Program-made: the position numbers and the translations under genes
NCBI RefSeq assembly: GCF_002410825.1
Contig: NZ_DHOS01000071.1
Coordinates: forward strand, 1-64,000
DNA length: 64,000 nucleotides
Reading direction: 5' to 3'
Origin: Proteiniphilum sp. UBA5384
GTDB taxonomy: Bacteria; Bacteroidota; Bacteroidia; Bacteroidales; Dysgonomonadaceae
Part shown: positions 8,934-18,148 of the stretch, piece after piece
Layout: every line of letters starts with the position of its first letter
Position numbering within the stretch: position 1 is the first letter of the stretch
Notes under the pieces: generated by a model
Told to the model about the DNA's origin: nothing
The model's database searches: none
Seen by the model: the letters and a program-made list of their open reading frames with translations, nothing else

Positions 8934-10598
8934 TCAGTAACCCGGATTTTGTTGCTTGCTCAAATTGGGATTAAGCCCTATCTCCCTTAATGGGATCGGG
9001 ATCCATATCTTATAGGGTTTCCAGTTCAAATGTAAATCTCCAACTCTTTCATTGGGAGCACCGGCATTCGGGTCTAATGACATAATGGCATCATTCAATC
9101 TATTGAAACGGAACAGATCTAATCTTCTTTTGCTTTCATAACATAATTCCCGACTACGCTCGTCGAGCAATTCATCAATGAAATTATCTCTATAGACTGC
9201 ATCCAATTCGTCTGCAGTGTGTCCATCAGCTACGATACGTTCCCTTACCTGTGTAAGATAACCTCTTGCAGATGTCTCATCACCTGTAAAATAAAGTGCT
9301 TCGGCATACTGTAACAGCACATCGGCATAGCGAAGGAGCGGAATGGAAATGGCAGAGGCATTAACCCGGATCTTTTTTTCGGAGGGAGCCATATGCCGAT
9401 ATTTACCTGTGCTGTTATTCCAAAAAGTGGGACCGGTACTTACCGTGGGTACATAATAGTCCACACCTTCTATGTTCTCTAATACAGAATTATTATTATA
9501 AGGTCCGGTAATGTTATGCGCATAGCGAGTATCCAACTCCCGGTTATAGGAATAAGCAAATTCTACTGTAGGTCGGTGAGCAGCCCAAGAGCCACCAAAT
9601 CTAGTCACATCTCCTCCAGGACTAAATTGATAGACAATATTGGCGTAAGAATCCCCTCCAATCACCAGCGCATACTCTGCTGTAAATAAGCATTCTTCCT
9701 GCTGATAGGATTTCGTTGTTTCTCTGAACAGGTAATCATAACGCTCAATCAATCTATAGGGACTATCCTCTACCACCTCTTCTAACATTTCCTTGGCATC
9801 TTCACTCATCTGGTCGGCATCCACCCACTGGAAACTATTCAACGGGAAATTAAACTCTTCCCCGGCTTGATAACGTTTACAAGCAGCCAGGTAATTGTAA
9901 ATTACACCTAAATAGCCCTTGGCTGTCCACATATCGGCTCTACCGGCAAGTGGAGGGGTTGGAGAAAGGTTTTCTTCGGCAAACAACAAATCAGGAATAA
10001 TCATTTCCGTGTAAATAACTTCCAGGCTTTCACGGGGTGCGAGAGGATCAGGTGAAGAGGAAGTATTCATTGGTACCCCTCCAAATAATGACGCAAGATG
10101 ATAATAAAAAAATGCACGCAAGAAACGGGCTTCTGCTACCATCTGGATCATACTTGCCTGTTCCTGTTCATTGGTCGTCTCGAATAACGCAGCTTTATCT
10201 AACAAAACATTGCATCGCATGATACCTGCATAATAAGCCAACCAAAAATCACTAACAGGTTCAGTGGATATTCCGTAAGACGCTATTCCAAATGCATTTC
10301 GATCAAATGCAGGAGCGGTTGAATTTAACACCAATTCATCGGTTCCTGCACTCAACATATACTGCAATCCCCACATATATGTTCCCATTTGTACATTCCT
10401 GCCGGGAATATCCTGCATATTAATGGCATCGTAACAGCCCATCAAAGCCGTTTCAAATTCCGCTATCGTCCTGTAGTGATTCTCCGGTGACGAAGTTGAG
10501 TAAGGTGTTTTATCCAGAAAGCCAATATCTTCACAGGACACAAAAAGCCCCAGAACCAGCAACACACCGCTATATAAATAGTTTTTTATCGTTTTCAT
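8934..10598 (-). CDS. SusD/RagB-family glycan-binding lipoprotein
   Basis: A 554-residue lipoprotein (LFVSCED, Cys22). The start after the lipobox, IGFLDKTPYSTSSPENHY, is the standard SusD opening. Helical TPR-like segments follow, including EARFLRAFFYYHLASLFGG, together with MWTAKGYLGVIYNYLAACK, LRYADVLLQYAEALYF and the C-terminal ELCYESKRRLDLFRFNRL, all typical of the RagB/SusD fold. SusD proteins sit on the outer leaflet and form the lid of the SusC transporter, closing over bound oligosaccharide. The gene starts 20 bp after the SusC stop. The ligand is unknown, but the sulfatase and GH28-like neighbours point to an acidic, sulfated glycan (inference). Confidence 0.96.
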   Translation of the reverse strand: MKTIKNYLYSGVLLVLGLFVSCEDIGFLDKTPYSTSSPENHYRTIAEFETALMGCYDAINMQDIPGRNVQMGTYMWGLQYMLSAGTDELVLNSTAPAFDRNAFGIASYGISTEPVSDFWLAYYAGIMRCNVLLDKAALFETTNEQEQASMIQMVAEARFLRAFFYYHLASLFGGVPMNTSSSPDPLAPRESLEVIYTEMIIPDLLFAEENLSPTPPLAGRADMWTAKGYLGVIYNYLAACKRYQAGEEFNFPLNSFQWVDADQMSEDAKEMLEEVVEDSPYRLIERYDYLFRETTKSYQQEECLFTAEYALVIGGDSYANIVYQFSPGGDVTRFGGSWAAHRPTVEFAYSYNRELDTRYAHNITGPYNNNSVLENIEGVDYYVPTVSTGPTFWNNSTGKYRHMAPSEKKIRVNASAISIPLLRYADVLLQYAEALYFTGDETSARGYLTQVRERIVADGHTADELDAVYRDNFIDELLDERSRELCYESKRRLDLFRFNRLNDAIMSLDPNAGAPNERVGDLHLNWKPYKIWIPIPLREIGLNPNLSKQQNPGY

Positions 10599-10618
10599 TG
10601 TCTTTTATCATCTTAAAA

Positions 10619-13600
10619 TTAGAAAGTCATATCAACACCGAACAAATAAGTACGTGCCCTCGGGTAAGCCAGTCGATCATATCCAGGCAGCAAGTTATTG
10701 TTAGATCTCACATCAGGATCTAACCCACTGTAATTCGTCCACACATGTAGATTATCCACGGAAGCATAGACTCTTAAATTAGTCGCACCCAGTATTTTCA
10801 AAATCTTCGGATAAAAGTTGTACGAAAGTGATAGGGTTCGGAAGCGCAGGTAGGAACCATCCTCCACATAGTAGGTTGAAACATATTGGTCAGTGTTATT
10901 TGAAGAAATAGACGCATATCGGTTTGAGGGATTTTCCGGTGTCCAGCGGTTTTCCCAGTAGACTCTCGTCAGATTATAAGCATCTGCGCCCTGTCCCGCC
11001 TCGACTCTTGTGGGAAATGCATTAAATATGTCGTTACCATATACACCTTCAAAAAACATGTGGAGCGTAAAATTTCGGTAACTGAATTCATTGGCAAGAC
11101 CTCCGGCAAATTTCGGGTTGCTGTTACTGATAATCTTGCGGTCATCCGCATTAATCTCGTTATTCCCATCCAGATCCTTGTATCTGAATACACCCGGTAT
11201 CACGGCCGCTCCTGTTAAAGTCGGGATTCCTTCTTTCAACACATAGTCACGGTCACCATGAGGAATACGGGGATCACTGTCATTCTGCCAAGTAAAGTCA
11301 TCGATCTGATAAATTCCATCCCAGACATAACCAAAGGCGGTTCCCAACGGTTGTCCCTCCCTTACGATACCGACATCGGTCAAATAACCATTACCAAATA
11401 TTACAGGAATATCTGCCGTACCACCAAGACTGACCACCTTGTTCCGATTAAAGTAGATATTGAAGGTTGAATTCCATTTAAAATCACGGGTATCCACATT
11501 CAAAGTATTCAGGGTGAACTCAAGCCCTTTGTTTTCCATATCTCCAATATTCTGCCATTGCCTTACAAAACCAGTCTGCCCCGCAATTTCGGAATTCAGC
11601 AACATATCATTTGTTATTTTATAATAGGCTTCTGCGGTAAGGGCTATTCTCCCATTTAATACGGCTGCATCTATCCCCAAATTATACTGTTCCGTGGTTT
11701 CCCATTTCAAAAAAGGGTTTTCAGATGTAAGAGGAGCTATGCCATACACAAGACTCCCATTGCTTGCATAATAGGCAGGAGAAAGTTGTGCCAAGCTCTG
11801 GTAGGGGATAATACGATCGTTACCCGTCATACCATAACTCAACCTTAAACGGAGATCCGAGAAAATATCTTGTTTCCTCATAAATGGCTCATCGAATGCT
11901 CTCCAGGCAAAAGCTAATGACGGGAAATATCCGAAACGGTTTCCTCTCCCCAGATTAGAAGACCCATCAGCACGCAAGGTGCTAGTAAATATATACCTGT
12001 TCCTGATAGCATAGTTCAACCGACCGAAGAAAGACATACGATTCGTCTCAGTTATATTCGTAACAGTAGGTTGGGTAATAAGGGCTTTTGTCATATCAAA
12101 AGCTCCTGTCGACTGGTCTTCGAAGTTCTCTGCCCTCGTAAAAAGGGTCTCCAATTTGTAGGTATTCACTTCAAACCCTGCTACCCCTGATAGAACATGC
12201 CCCTTGGTCACTGTTTTATTAAAAGTCAACGTGCTCGTTTGAGAGAAAGCATTGGTCTGAGTATGCCTTAATGCAGCACGGCCATTGGGAACACGTCCCC
12301 ATATGGTATTATTCCCAAAAAACTCAGTTAACTTGGATGCAGTGGTTGTCCCACCTCCCTGCACCCTCAATCTCAATCCTTTCTTAATATTATACTCAAA
12401 AAAAGCATTTCCGACAATACGGTTAAAATCGGTCTTTCTATATGCTTCCAGCACATTCGATATCAGGCTAACTGGCTCTTCTTCTGATGATGGATCGTAA
12501 ATCAATACCGGACGATAGGTATAAATCTCTTGTATTAGTCCAGACCATTGACCACCACCACCACCACTGGAAGCAACCCCTTCATTTACAGTTTTCCCCC
12601 AATACACATTAGCTCCGATCTTTAACTTACTGGATGCCTGATGATCTAACCTTATTCGACCCGAGTAGGAAGTGAAATCGTTATTCTTTACCAACGCATC
12701 AATTTTCTCATAACCCAATGAAGCAGTATAAGTCGTATTATCTCGCCCCCCCTGCATGGAAAGGTTCACCTGTGAGAGTGCTCCCTGTCGGAAAAGTTCA
12801 TCCTGCCAGTTATGACTCGGCAAATGAGAGACATCTCTGGGAGAATCCCGGATACCATCTCCGTCGGTATCTACAGCCCATGCCTGGCTATTTGGATATC
12901 TTTCATAACGATAATTGGCATATTCCTGACCATTGATCATATCAATACGTTTTGTAACCTCTGTTACGCCATACGATAAATTTGCAGTAATATTGGTTTT
13001 ACCTGCCCTACCTGATTTTGTGGTGATAAGGATAACCCCATTAGCCCCCCTTGCCCCATAAATGGCTGCGGCAGAAGCATCCTTCAAGATATCTACAGAC
13101 TGAATATCGGCAGGATTAAGAAAAGCCAGAGGGTTTGCGCTGGTTGAATTACCCACATCTGAAGTAGCAACCTCATTTTCATTAACATCCATAGGTATAC
13201 CATCAATCACGTAAAGAGGCTGACTCCCGGCATTGATAGAATTAGCTCCACGTATCTCTATATTTACTCCTGATCCCGGTTCACCAGACTGGGAATTTAC
13301 CCTAACACCTGCAACTTTTCCTTGCAAAGCCTCGGCAAGAGTGGAAGGATTGGTCTTTGTCAATTCTTCCGACCGTATACTTGCAATTGCGCCGGTTAAA
13401 TCACTCCTCCTCATTGTTCCATACCCCACAACTACCACCTCATCCAGTAGTTTTTCATCTTCCTGAAGGGTTATACGCAAATCAGTTCTTCCTCCCACTG
13501 CAACCAATTGTGTCTGATATCCTACAAAAGAAACAGTAAGTACAGCATCAGCAGGTAACTGCAACGAAAACTTGCCATCCTCATCAGTAATAGTTCCCAC

Positions 13601-13792
13601 AGAGGGAGAATCTCTGAGAACCACAGTAGCCCCAATAATCGGAACATTATCAGTATCTGTTACTGTCCCCGTTACTTTTAATTGATCCTGTGCGTAAATC
13701 GTGTTTCCTAAAAATAGGTTTAACAATAAAATCAAAACCGTTTTGTTTATAACAGGCCTAAGATTTAAATTAAAATTCACTCGCTTTTTCAT
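10619..13792 (-). CDS. SusC/RagA-family TonB-dependent transporter
   Basis: A 1057-residue outer-membrane receptor with a signal peptide ending near YAQD. Residues 37-110 form a carboxypeptidase-D regulatory-like domain (VTGTVTDTDNVPIIGATVVL). A TonB-box region LDEVVVVGYGT is at about 117-126. The plug domain (about 130-240) includes GVRVNSQSGEPGSGVNIEIR and DILKDASAAAIYGARGANGV. The remainder is a 22-strand barrel ending in RARTYLFGVDMTF, with a terminal Phe as needed for BAM insertion. It imports oligosaccharides released at the surface, using proton-motive force passed through TonB. It forms a pair with the SusD gene 20 bp downstream. The 78 bp between the upstream oxidoreductase gene and this start show no clear promoter, so it may be read from the symporter promoter. 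Confidence 0.97.
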   Translation of the reverse strand: MKKRVNFNLNLRPVINKTVLILLLNLFLGNTIYAQDQLKVTGTVTDTDNVPIIGATVVLRDSPSVGTITDEDGKFSLQLPADAVLTVSFVGYQTQLVAVGGRTDLRITLQEDEKLLDEVVVVGYGTMRRSDLTGAIASIRSEELTKTNPSTLAEALQGKVAGVRVNSQSGEPGSGVNIEIRGANSINAGSQPLYVIDGIPMDVNENEVATSDVGNSTSANPLAFLNPADIQSVDILKDASAAAIYGARGANGVILITTKSGRAGKTNITANLSYGVTEVTKRIDMINGQEYANYRYERYPNSQAWAVDTDGDGIRDSPRDVSHLPSHNWQDELFRQGALSQVNLSMQGGRDNTTYTASLGYEKIDALVKNNDFTSYSGRIRLDHQASSKLKIGANVYWGKTVNEGVASSGGGGGQWSGLIQEIYTYRPVLIYDPSSEEEPVSLISNVLEAYRKTDFNRIVGNAFFEYNIKKGLRLRVQGGGTTTASKLTEFFGNNTIWGRVPNGRAALRHTQTNAFSQTSTLTFNKTVTKGHVLSGVAGFEVNTYKLETLFTRAENFEDQSTGAFDMTKALITQPTVTNITETNRMSFFGRLNYAIRNRYIFTSTLRADGSSNLGRGNRFGYFPSLAFAWRAFDEPFMRKQDIFSDLRLRLSYGMTGNDRIIPYQSLAQLSPAYYASNGSLVYGIAPLTSENPFLKWETTEQYNLGIDAAVLNGRIALTAEAYYKITNDMLLNSEIAGQTGFVRQWQNIGDMENKGLEFTLNTLNVDTRDFKWNSTFNIYFNRNKVVSLGGTADIPVIFGNGYLTDVGIVREGQPLGTAFGYVWDGIYQIDDFTWQNDSDPRIPHGDRDYVLKEGIPTLTGAAVIPGVFRYKDLDGNNEINADDRKIISNSNPKFAGGLANEFSYRNFTLHMFFEGVYGNDIFNAFPTRVEAGQGADAYNLTRVYWENRWTPENPSNRYASISSNNTDQYVSTYYVEDGSYLRFRTLSLSYNFYPKILKILGATNLRVYASVDNLHVWTNYSGLDPDVRSNNNLLPGYDRLAYPRARTYLFGVDMTF

Positions 13793-13870
13793 GCATCTTT
13801 TAATTATAATAATTAATACAATATCCTGAAGATGGAAATTTTAATATTTTATTTTCCACCCATAGATTTA

Positions 13871-16177
13871 TTATTCCGTATGAACCTGAATACCCAACAA
13901 GGCGACCGGAGTGTTTTCCATCGTGTTATTAAGCGTCAGTTTCAGACAATCCGTCTCTACAATATGAGGGAACGGGAGTTGTACTTTAGTCTGGAAGTTC
14001 CCGATTTGTTGCACGATGGTTTTTTCTCCATCCGACACCTCCACCGATTCTACACAAAAGGGCATTTTGGGCTCTTGATGCCCCCACTGCACAGACTCCA
14101 TGGGATGGTCATAGTCCGTATCGGTCAAAATAGTGATCCCTTTTATGCGTTTCGGGGTATTCCATTTAAGCGTGATGGTTGCAGGCCTATCTTCCAATGC
14201 TGCCACCCAGGCATTCGGCTTCTCCACCGAACGGTATGGAGAGATTCTCAGATTCTCTTTTGAAAAACAGGTAAGGCCCGGATGGATCTGCATGGCAATA
14301 TTTTGTCCTTGCGGCCTCCGCTCCGGACACCAGAATTCAAAAGCTTCCACTCCGATATCTTCCGGAGGGTCTTGCTTTCCCCAATTGGATACCGCAGGCA
14401 ATATTTTATTGAAAACCGAAACCAATCCGGTAATCAGCATGTGCGATGTCTGTATAGCGGTTGACTCATTTTTCATAAAACAGACAAAAGCATAACAATC
14501 AGCGGGTATGGGCGACTCAAAAGGTAATATCACTTCGTTTTCACCTTCTTTCAAGTCCACATCAATCGTCTCCAAGGTAATATCGGGCGTATGATTAAAC
14601 GCTTTCGAGCTGATACGCAATTCAACCGTCTGCTTCACCGCTTTCTCCGCCTTTATGCGCACTCTTATTTCCGGCATCTTACCTGCCGTGACGGGAAGCA
14701 TCTGGGCTGCCGATTGATGCAGATCTTTCCATGATCCGTCGAAAGGAATCTCACTCAGCTTCAATTCAGAAGAGACCTCGATATCAGCTTCTTTCATCAA
14801 ATCATCTTGATACTGAATTGCAGACTGGGGGAGATAAGCCCCTTGACTTATCAGATGCTGCTGAAGTAGTTTTATCTTATCTTCGTCAATCAGTTGTGCG
14901 GGTGTATAGCCTTCATTGATACACAATGCGGCAGCTGTTCCCACTACCTCTCCACCCACTGCCGAGGTGGCCATCACACGGGAAGAGGCGAATGCCACGT
15001 GGGATGCGCTGATGATCCTTCCTGCCAGAAACATATTCTCCACATCAGGAGTAATATAACATCGGTAAGGAATCTGGTACACTCCCTTGGAATGCCATTG
15101 ATGGCAGGCTTTCTTCGATTTGTCGAATACGCCGTCCGCCGGATGCAAGTCCAGGGACCAACCGCCATACGCCACCACGTCGGGATGTGTCCGCTGTTCC
15201 ACAATATCCTGCTGCTTCAGCATATAATGACCCAAAAAACGACGGCTTTCTCTCTTGCCCGGAATATTGCCTACCCATTCCAGCGTGAGGTTTTCGACAT
15301 CTTCGAACTTGCCGGAATTCTTGATATAATCCCATATCCCGTAAATAACCTTCCACAACGTATATTTTATCTCCTCCGCTTCGTAGATGGTGTCTAACCG
15401 CCCTCCATACTCTATCCACCAGAATTTACATCCCAATTGCCGGGGATTGAAATAATCGGGATTATCAATCCGGTTGACATGTTGGACAATTTCCTCCTTG
15501 CTCATGGCAAATTCCGGAGCGACAAACTTGACCGGCTTTCCCGCGTCTTTCGTGTAGAAGAAGATGGAATGCCCTAATTTCTCACCAAAGCCGTCTTTGT
15601 CGGGGGCAAATTTCTCATTGAATTCGTCCCTGTCTTCAGCACCCACCCGATAAGTTGCACCAGCCAAATAAGCGACCAAGCCGTCCCCCGTAGCATCACA
15701 GAAATATTTTCCGCTGAATATATACTCGGTCTCATTCTGCGGATTAAATGCGGTGAGGGAGGATATCCTCTTCTCATCCGATTTTTGCACTTCAAAGATG
15801 ACGGTATTCAGGAACAGTGAGATATTCTTTTCAGCCAACACTTTATCGAGCACCACTGCATCGAAAAGCACCGGATTACCCTCCTTATTCCTGTAGGTAT
15901 TCTCTACCAATATCTCATCAATAATACCGCCTTCACGTGCCCACCGGTTGTTGTTCCCCATGTGGGAAGTAGCACCCAATATCCATAACCGCACCTCGCT
16001 CGACGCGTTTCCACCCAACACCGGGCGGTCCTGTATCAAAGCGACTTTCACTCCCGCCCGTGCGGCCGAGATAGCGGCACAGACTCCGGACATACCTCCG
16101 CCTGCTACCACGAAATCCACATTAACTTGTACCCTCTTGTGCGAACGTCTCTCTCCTGTAAATAAACTCTCAATCAT
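13871..16177 (-). CDS. FAD-dependent oxidoreductase with C-terminal discoidin-like domain
   Basis: A 768-residue protein of the FAD_oxidored type. The dinucleotide-binding motif VVAGGGMSGVCAAISAARAG is at residues 23-42 and is followed by RPVLGGNASSEVR, the signature of this family. AGRIISASHVAFASSRVMAT and GGEVVGTAAALCINEG are the second FAD-contact region. From about residue 620 to the end the protein is beta-rich (RPATITLKWNTPKRIKGITI, then LKLTLNNTMENTPVALLGIQ) and resembles a discoidin/F5-8-type module. No signal peptide is visible, which suggests a cytoplasmic location. It sits 9 bp after the sodium:solute symporter gene and probably oxidises a sugar or sugar acid brought in by that symporter (inference). 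The substrate is unknown. Confidence 0.82.
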   Translation of the reverse strand: MIESLFTGERRSHKRVQVNVDFVVAGGGMSGVCAAISAARAGVKVALIQDRPVLGGNASSEVRLWILGATSHMGNNNRWAREGGIIDEILVENTYRNKEGNPVLFDAVVLDKVLAEKNISLFLNTVIFEVQKSDEKRISSLTAFNPQNETEYIFSGKYFCDATGDGLVAYLAGATYRVGAEDRDEFNEKFAPDKDGFGEKLGHSIFFYTKDAGKPVKFVAPEFAMSKEEIVQHVNRIDNPDYFNPRQLGCKFWWIEYGGRLDTIYEAEEIKYTLWKVIYGIWDYIKNSGKFEDVENLTLEWVGNIPGKRESRRFLGHYMLKQQDIVEQRTHPDVVAYGGWSLDLHPADGVFDKSKKACHQWHSKGVYQIPYRCYITPDVENMFLAGRIISASHVAFASSRVMATSAVGGEVVGTAAALCINEGYTPAQLIDEDKIKLLQQHLISQGAYLPQSAIQYQDDLMKEADIEVSSELKLSEIPFDGSWKDLHQSAAQMLPVTAGKMPEIRVRIKAEKAVKQTVELRISSKAFNHTPDITLETIDVDLKEGENEVILPFESPIPADCYAFVCFMKNESTAIQTSHMLITGLVSVFNKILPAVSNWGKQDPPEDIGVEAFEFWCPERRPQGQNIAMQIHPGLTCFSKENLRISPYRSVEKPNAWVAALEDRPATITLKWNTPKRIKGITILTDTDYDHPMESVQWGHQEPKMPFCVESVEVSDGEKTIVQQIGNFQTKVQLPFPHIVETDCLKLTLNNTMENTPVALLGIQVHTE

Positions 16178-16186
16178 ATTCTAAAT

Positions 16187-17875
16187 CTATCCTTTAATAC
16201 GTTTGGATCCGGCACTGCCCGATTTCAACAGAATCACCCCGATAAGGGTAAAGAACAGCCCCGTACCTGCTACGAAAAGTTTATAGGCAGGAGTCAATAG
16301 TCCCAAAACCGCAATGGTGAGACCAATAAAAGAAACTCCATACCCTATTACACGCATACTATATTTGTTTTCACTTTTTGCCAGTTGTATCTCTTTTTCT
16401 GAAATCCGGTCCCGTTTCTCCCGATTCCCGTTTGCCCACTCCTTATAGGAATCAAAATTAGGTGCGACCTGTTTTTTCAGGGCATATCCTATTTCAAATG
16501 CCGCCATGCAAAGGATGGGAAAAGTGACCCCCAGCACCATCTCCTGTGTCCTGTCCAATGAAAGGCCAAAAAGCGCCGGTGTGACGAATTTGAAGATACC
16601 ATTCACGGCCAGGCTTACAAGCGTCGCCGTCAAAACGGAAAAAGCGGTTTGCCGTTTGGAGAATAATGTCCAGATCACAGGAAGATAAAGGGGAACCCCT
16701 GTAAGTGCCGCCAAACTGATCACCACATTGACCACTCCCCCCATCCTCGGTATCAGAAGGGCAATCAGGATACTCAACACGCCAAAGACGATGGTTGAAA
16801 TACGTGCCGTCAACATCAGCGTCTTATCCGAACTATTGGGCCGCAACCGTTTAAATATATCGTTGGTAATCACACCCGAAGCAATGTTCAATTTGGAGTT
16901 CATGGCGCTGGTAGTGGCAAAAATCATTCCACCTATCATCAATCCCAGTACACCTCGCGGTAGCACTTCTTTACACATCATCAGATAAGCCCCTTCTGCT
17001 TCAATTATATCCAGTGTGGGGTTATGCACCTGGTACAACATGGGAGGAATCATCCATAAAATTGGAGTGATGAAGTAGAGGACAGCAAAGAAAAGGCCTA
17101 CCTTCCTGGAGTCGGATTCAGTGCGCACACAGGTGAACCGTTGTACATACGCCCAGTTACCACCGAGGAAAATGGTATTGTATATCCCGAAGGCGATAAT
17201 AAATATGAATGTGTATTCCGCATTAAAAGCATTGAAAAAGGTCTCCGGTGCTTTTGCTGCGAAACTGACGAGACCATCCACCTTGTCGATGGACAACGGA
17301 ATGACGATCACCACCGCGGCAAGCAACACGATAAATTGCAGGATATCAGTAGAGACGACTGCCCACAACCCTCCGGCAGAAACATACAACACACAAAAAA
17401 CACCCAGGAGGATGATGCATAAATTCAAATCGAGTCCGGTGGAGACCTCTACGATTTTTGCCACCGGATAAAGGAACGAAGCGGTGAGGAACAATGAGAT
17501 AAACAGGAATAGATAGGTATATGCTTTTTGCGTGGGGATGCCTAATCTTTTATTGATATATTCCGCAACGGTCAGCGACCCGGTCCTGTGCCATCGGGGG
17601 GCTATCAGTAAACCGACGATCAAACCTGCCAGGGCCATCGTCCATTGTATGGTGATGGAGACCCACCCGTAAGCATAGGCCACCGACCCCCAAACGACAA
17701 ATGTACCTGCCGAGAAAAAACCCATGAATAACGATAATCCACTCATTTGCCAGGGGACTGCTCCGCCTGCCGCAAAAAAAGAGGTCATATCCTTACCTTT
17801 CCTCGAAAAAGCCAAACCGGAAACTAAAACGCCTACGGTGAGAATAACAATCATTAGAATATCCAATATGCTCAT
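16187..17875 (-). CDS. Sodium:solute symporter (SSS family)
   Basis: A polytopic protein of about 562 residues with 13-14 hydrophobic segments, beginning MSILDILMIVILTVGVLVSG. The early motif AAGGAVPWQMSGLSLFMGFF and the region LTVAEYINKRLG are typical of SSS-family Na+/solute symporters (SGLT/PutP-like). A longer reading frame starts at 17926, but its extra 17 residues are charged and precede the first membrane helix. The ATG at 17873-17875 is preferred and has a purine-rich AAAAGGGA upstream. It should move a monosaccharide, sugar acid or other small product of the polysaccharide locus across the inner membrane. It forms a tight pair with the FAD oxidoreductase and lies downstream of a LacI-type palindrome and a candidate promoter. 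Confidence 0.9.
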   Translation of the reverse strand: MSILDILMIVILTVGVLVSGLAFSRKGKDMTSFFAAGGAVPWQMSGLSLFMGFFSAGTFVVWGSVAYAYGWVSITIQWTMALAGLIVGLLIAPRWHRTGSLTVAEYINKRLGIPTQKAYTYLFLFISLFLTASFLYPVAKIVEVSTGLDLNLCIILLGVFCVLYVSAGGLWAVVSTDILQFIVLLAAVVIVIPLSIDKVDGLVSFAAKAPETFFNAFNAEYTFIFIIAFGIYNTIFLGGNWAYVQRFTCVRTESDSRKVGLFFAVLYFITPILWMIPPMLYQVHNPTLDIIEAEGAYLMMCKEVLPRGVLGLMIGGMIFATTSAMNSKLNIASGVITNDIFKRLRPNSSDKTLMLTARISTIVFGVLSILIALLIPRMGGVVNVVISLAALTGVPLYLPVIWTLFSKRQTAFSVLTATLVSLAVNGIFKFVTPALFGLSLDRTQEMVLGVTFPILCMAAFEIGYALKKQVAPNFDSYKEWANGNREKRDRISEKEIQLAKSENKYSMRVIGYGVSFIGLTIAVLGLLTPAYKLFVAGTGLFFTLIGVILLKSGSAGSKRIKG

Positions 17876-17992
17876 AGTATCGTCCCTTTTAAAAATTAGC
17901 CGTTCTCTGGCAATCTTGCAATGCAAATAAGCTTATCTATTTATATTGCTTAATAAAAACGTTAAAAAAATGATATTACAATTAGTACATGA

Positions 17993-18000
17993 CAAAGATA
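17993..18000 (-). promoter_or_regulatory. Candidate -7 element upstream of the symporter gene
   Basis: On the minus strand the bases read TATCTTTG, an exact match to the Bacteroidota -7 consensus TAnnTTTG. It lies 117 bp upstream of the chosen symporter start. No convincing -33 TTG is present at 19-21 bp. Transcription would run into the symporter, the oxidoreductase and probably SusC/SusD. Confidence 0.45.
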
Positions 18001-18042
18001 TAGATTGCCCAAATGAACTATATGCTATTTTTACAAAATCTC

Positions 18043-18056
18043 CGTAAACGTTTACG
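18043..18056. promoter_or_regulatory. LacI-family operator palindrome
   Basis: CGTAAACGTTTACG is a perfect 14-bp palindrome with the central CG typical of LacI/GalR operators. It lies between the LacI-family gene and the symporter gene, about 43 bp upstream of the candidate -7 box, so its centre would be near -60 relative to the expected start. A position that far upstream would fit activation or looping better than simple blocking, unless the true promoter overlaps the palindrome. Binding by the adjacent LacI protein is inferred. Confidence 0.7.
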
Positions 18057-18067
18057 AAGATAAAGAA

Positions 18068-18107
18068 GGGGCTGGGGGACTGAGAGAGGGGAACTGGGAG
18101 GATGGGG
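18068..18107 (+). other. G-rich stretch with quadruplex potential
   Basis: Five runs of three to five G (18068-18071, 18074-18078, 18088-18091, 18096-18098, 18104-18107) occur within 40 bases on the plus strand, in an otherwise AT-rich intergenic region. Loops are 2 to 9 bases. The stretch lies just past the lacI-family stop and 12 bp from the operator palindrome. Transcripts running from lacI toward the symporter would carry the C-rich strand. Confidence 0.5.
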
Positions 18108-18148
18108 AGTGGTGCAGAAGTTTGGACTTGACCAGACAGCAGGGTGTT

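Noticed and set aside
12746..12752. C7/G7 run inside the SusC gene.
   Set aside because: Seven bases is common and far less prone to slippage than the G10 tract.
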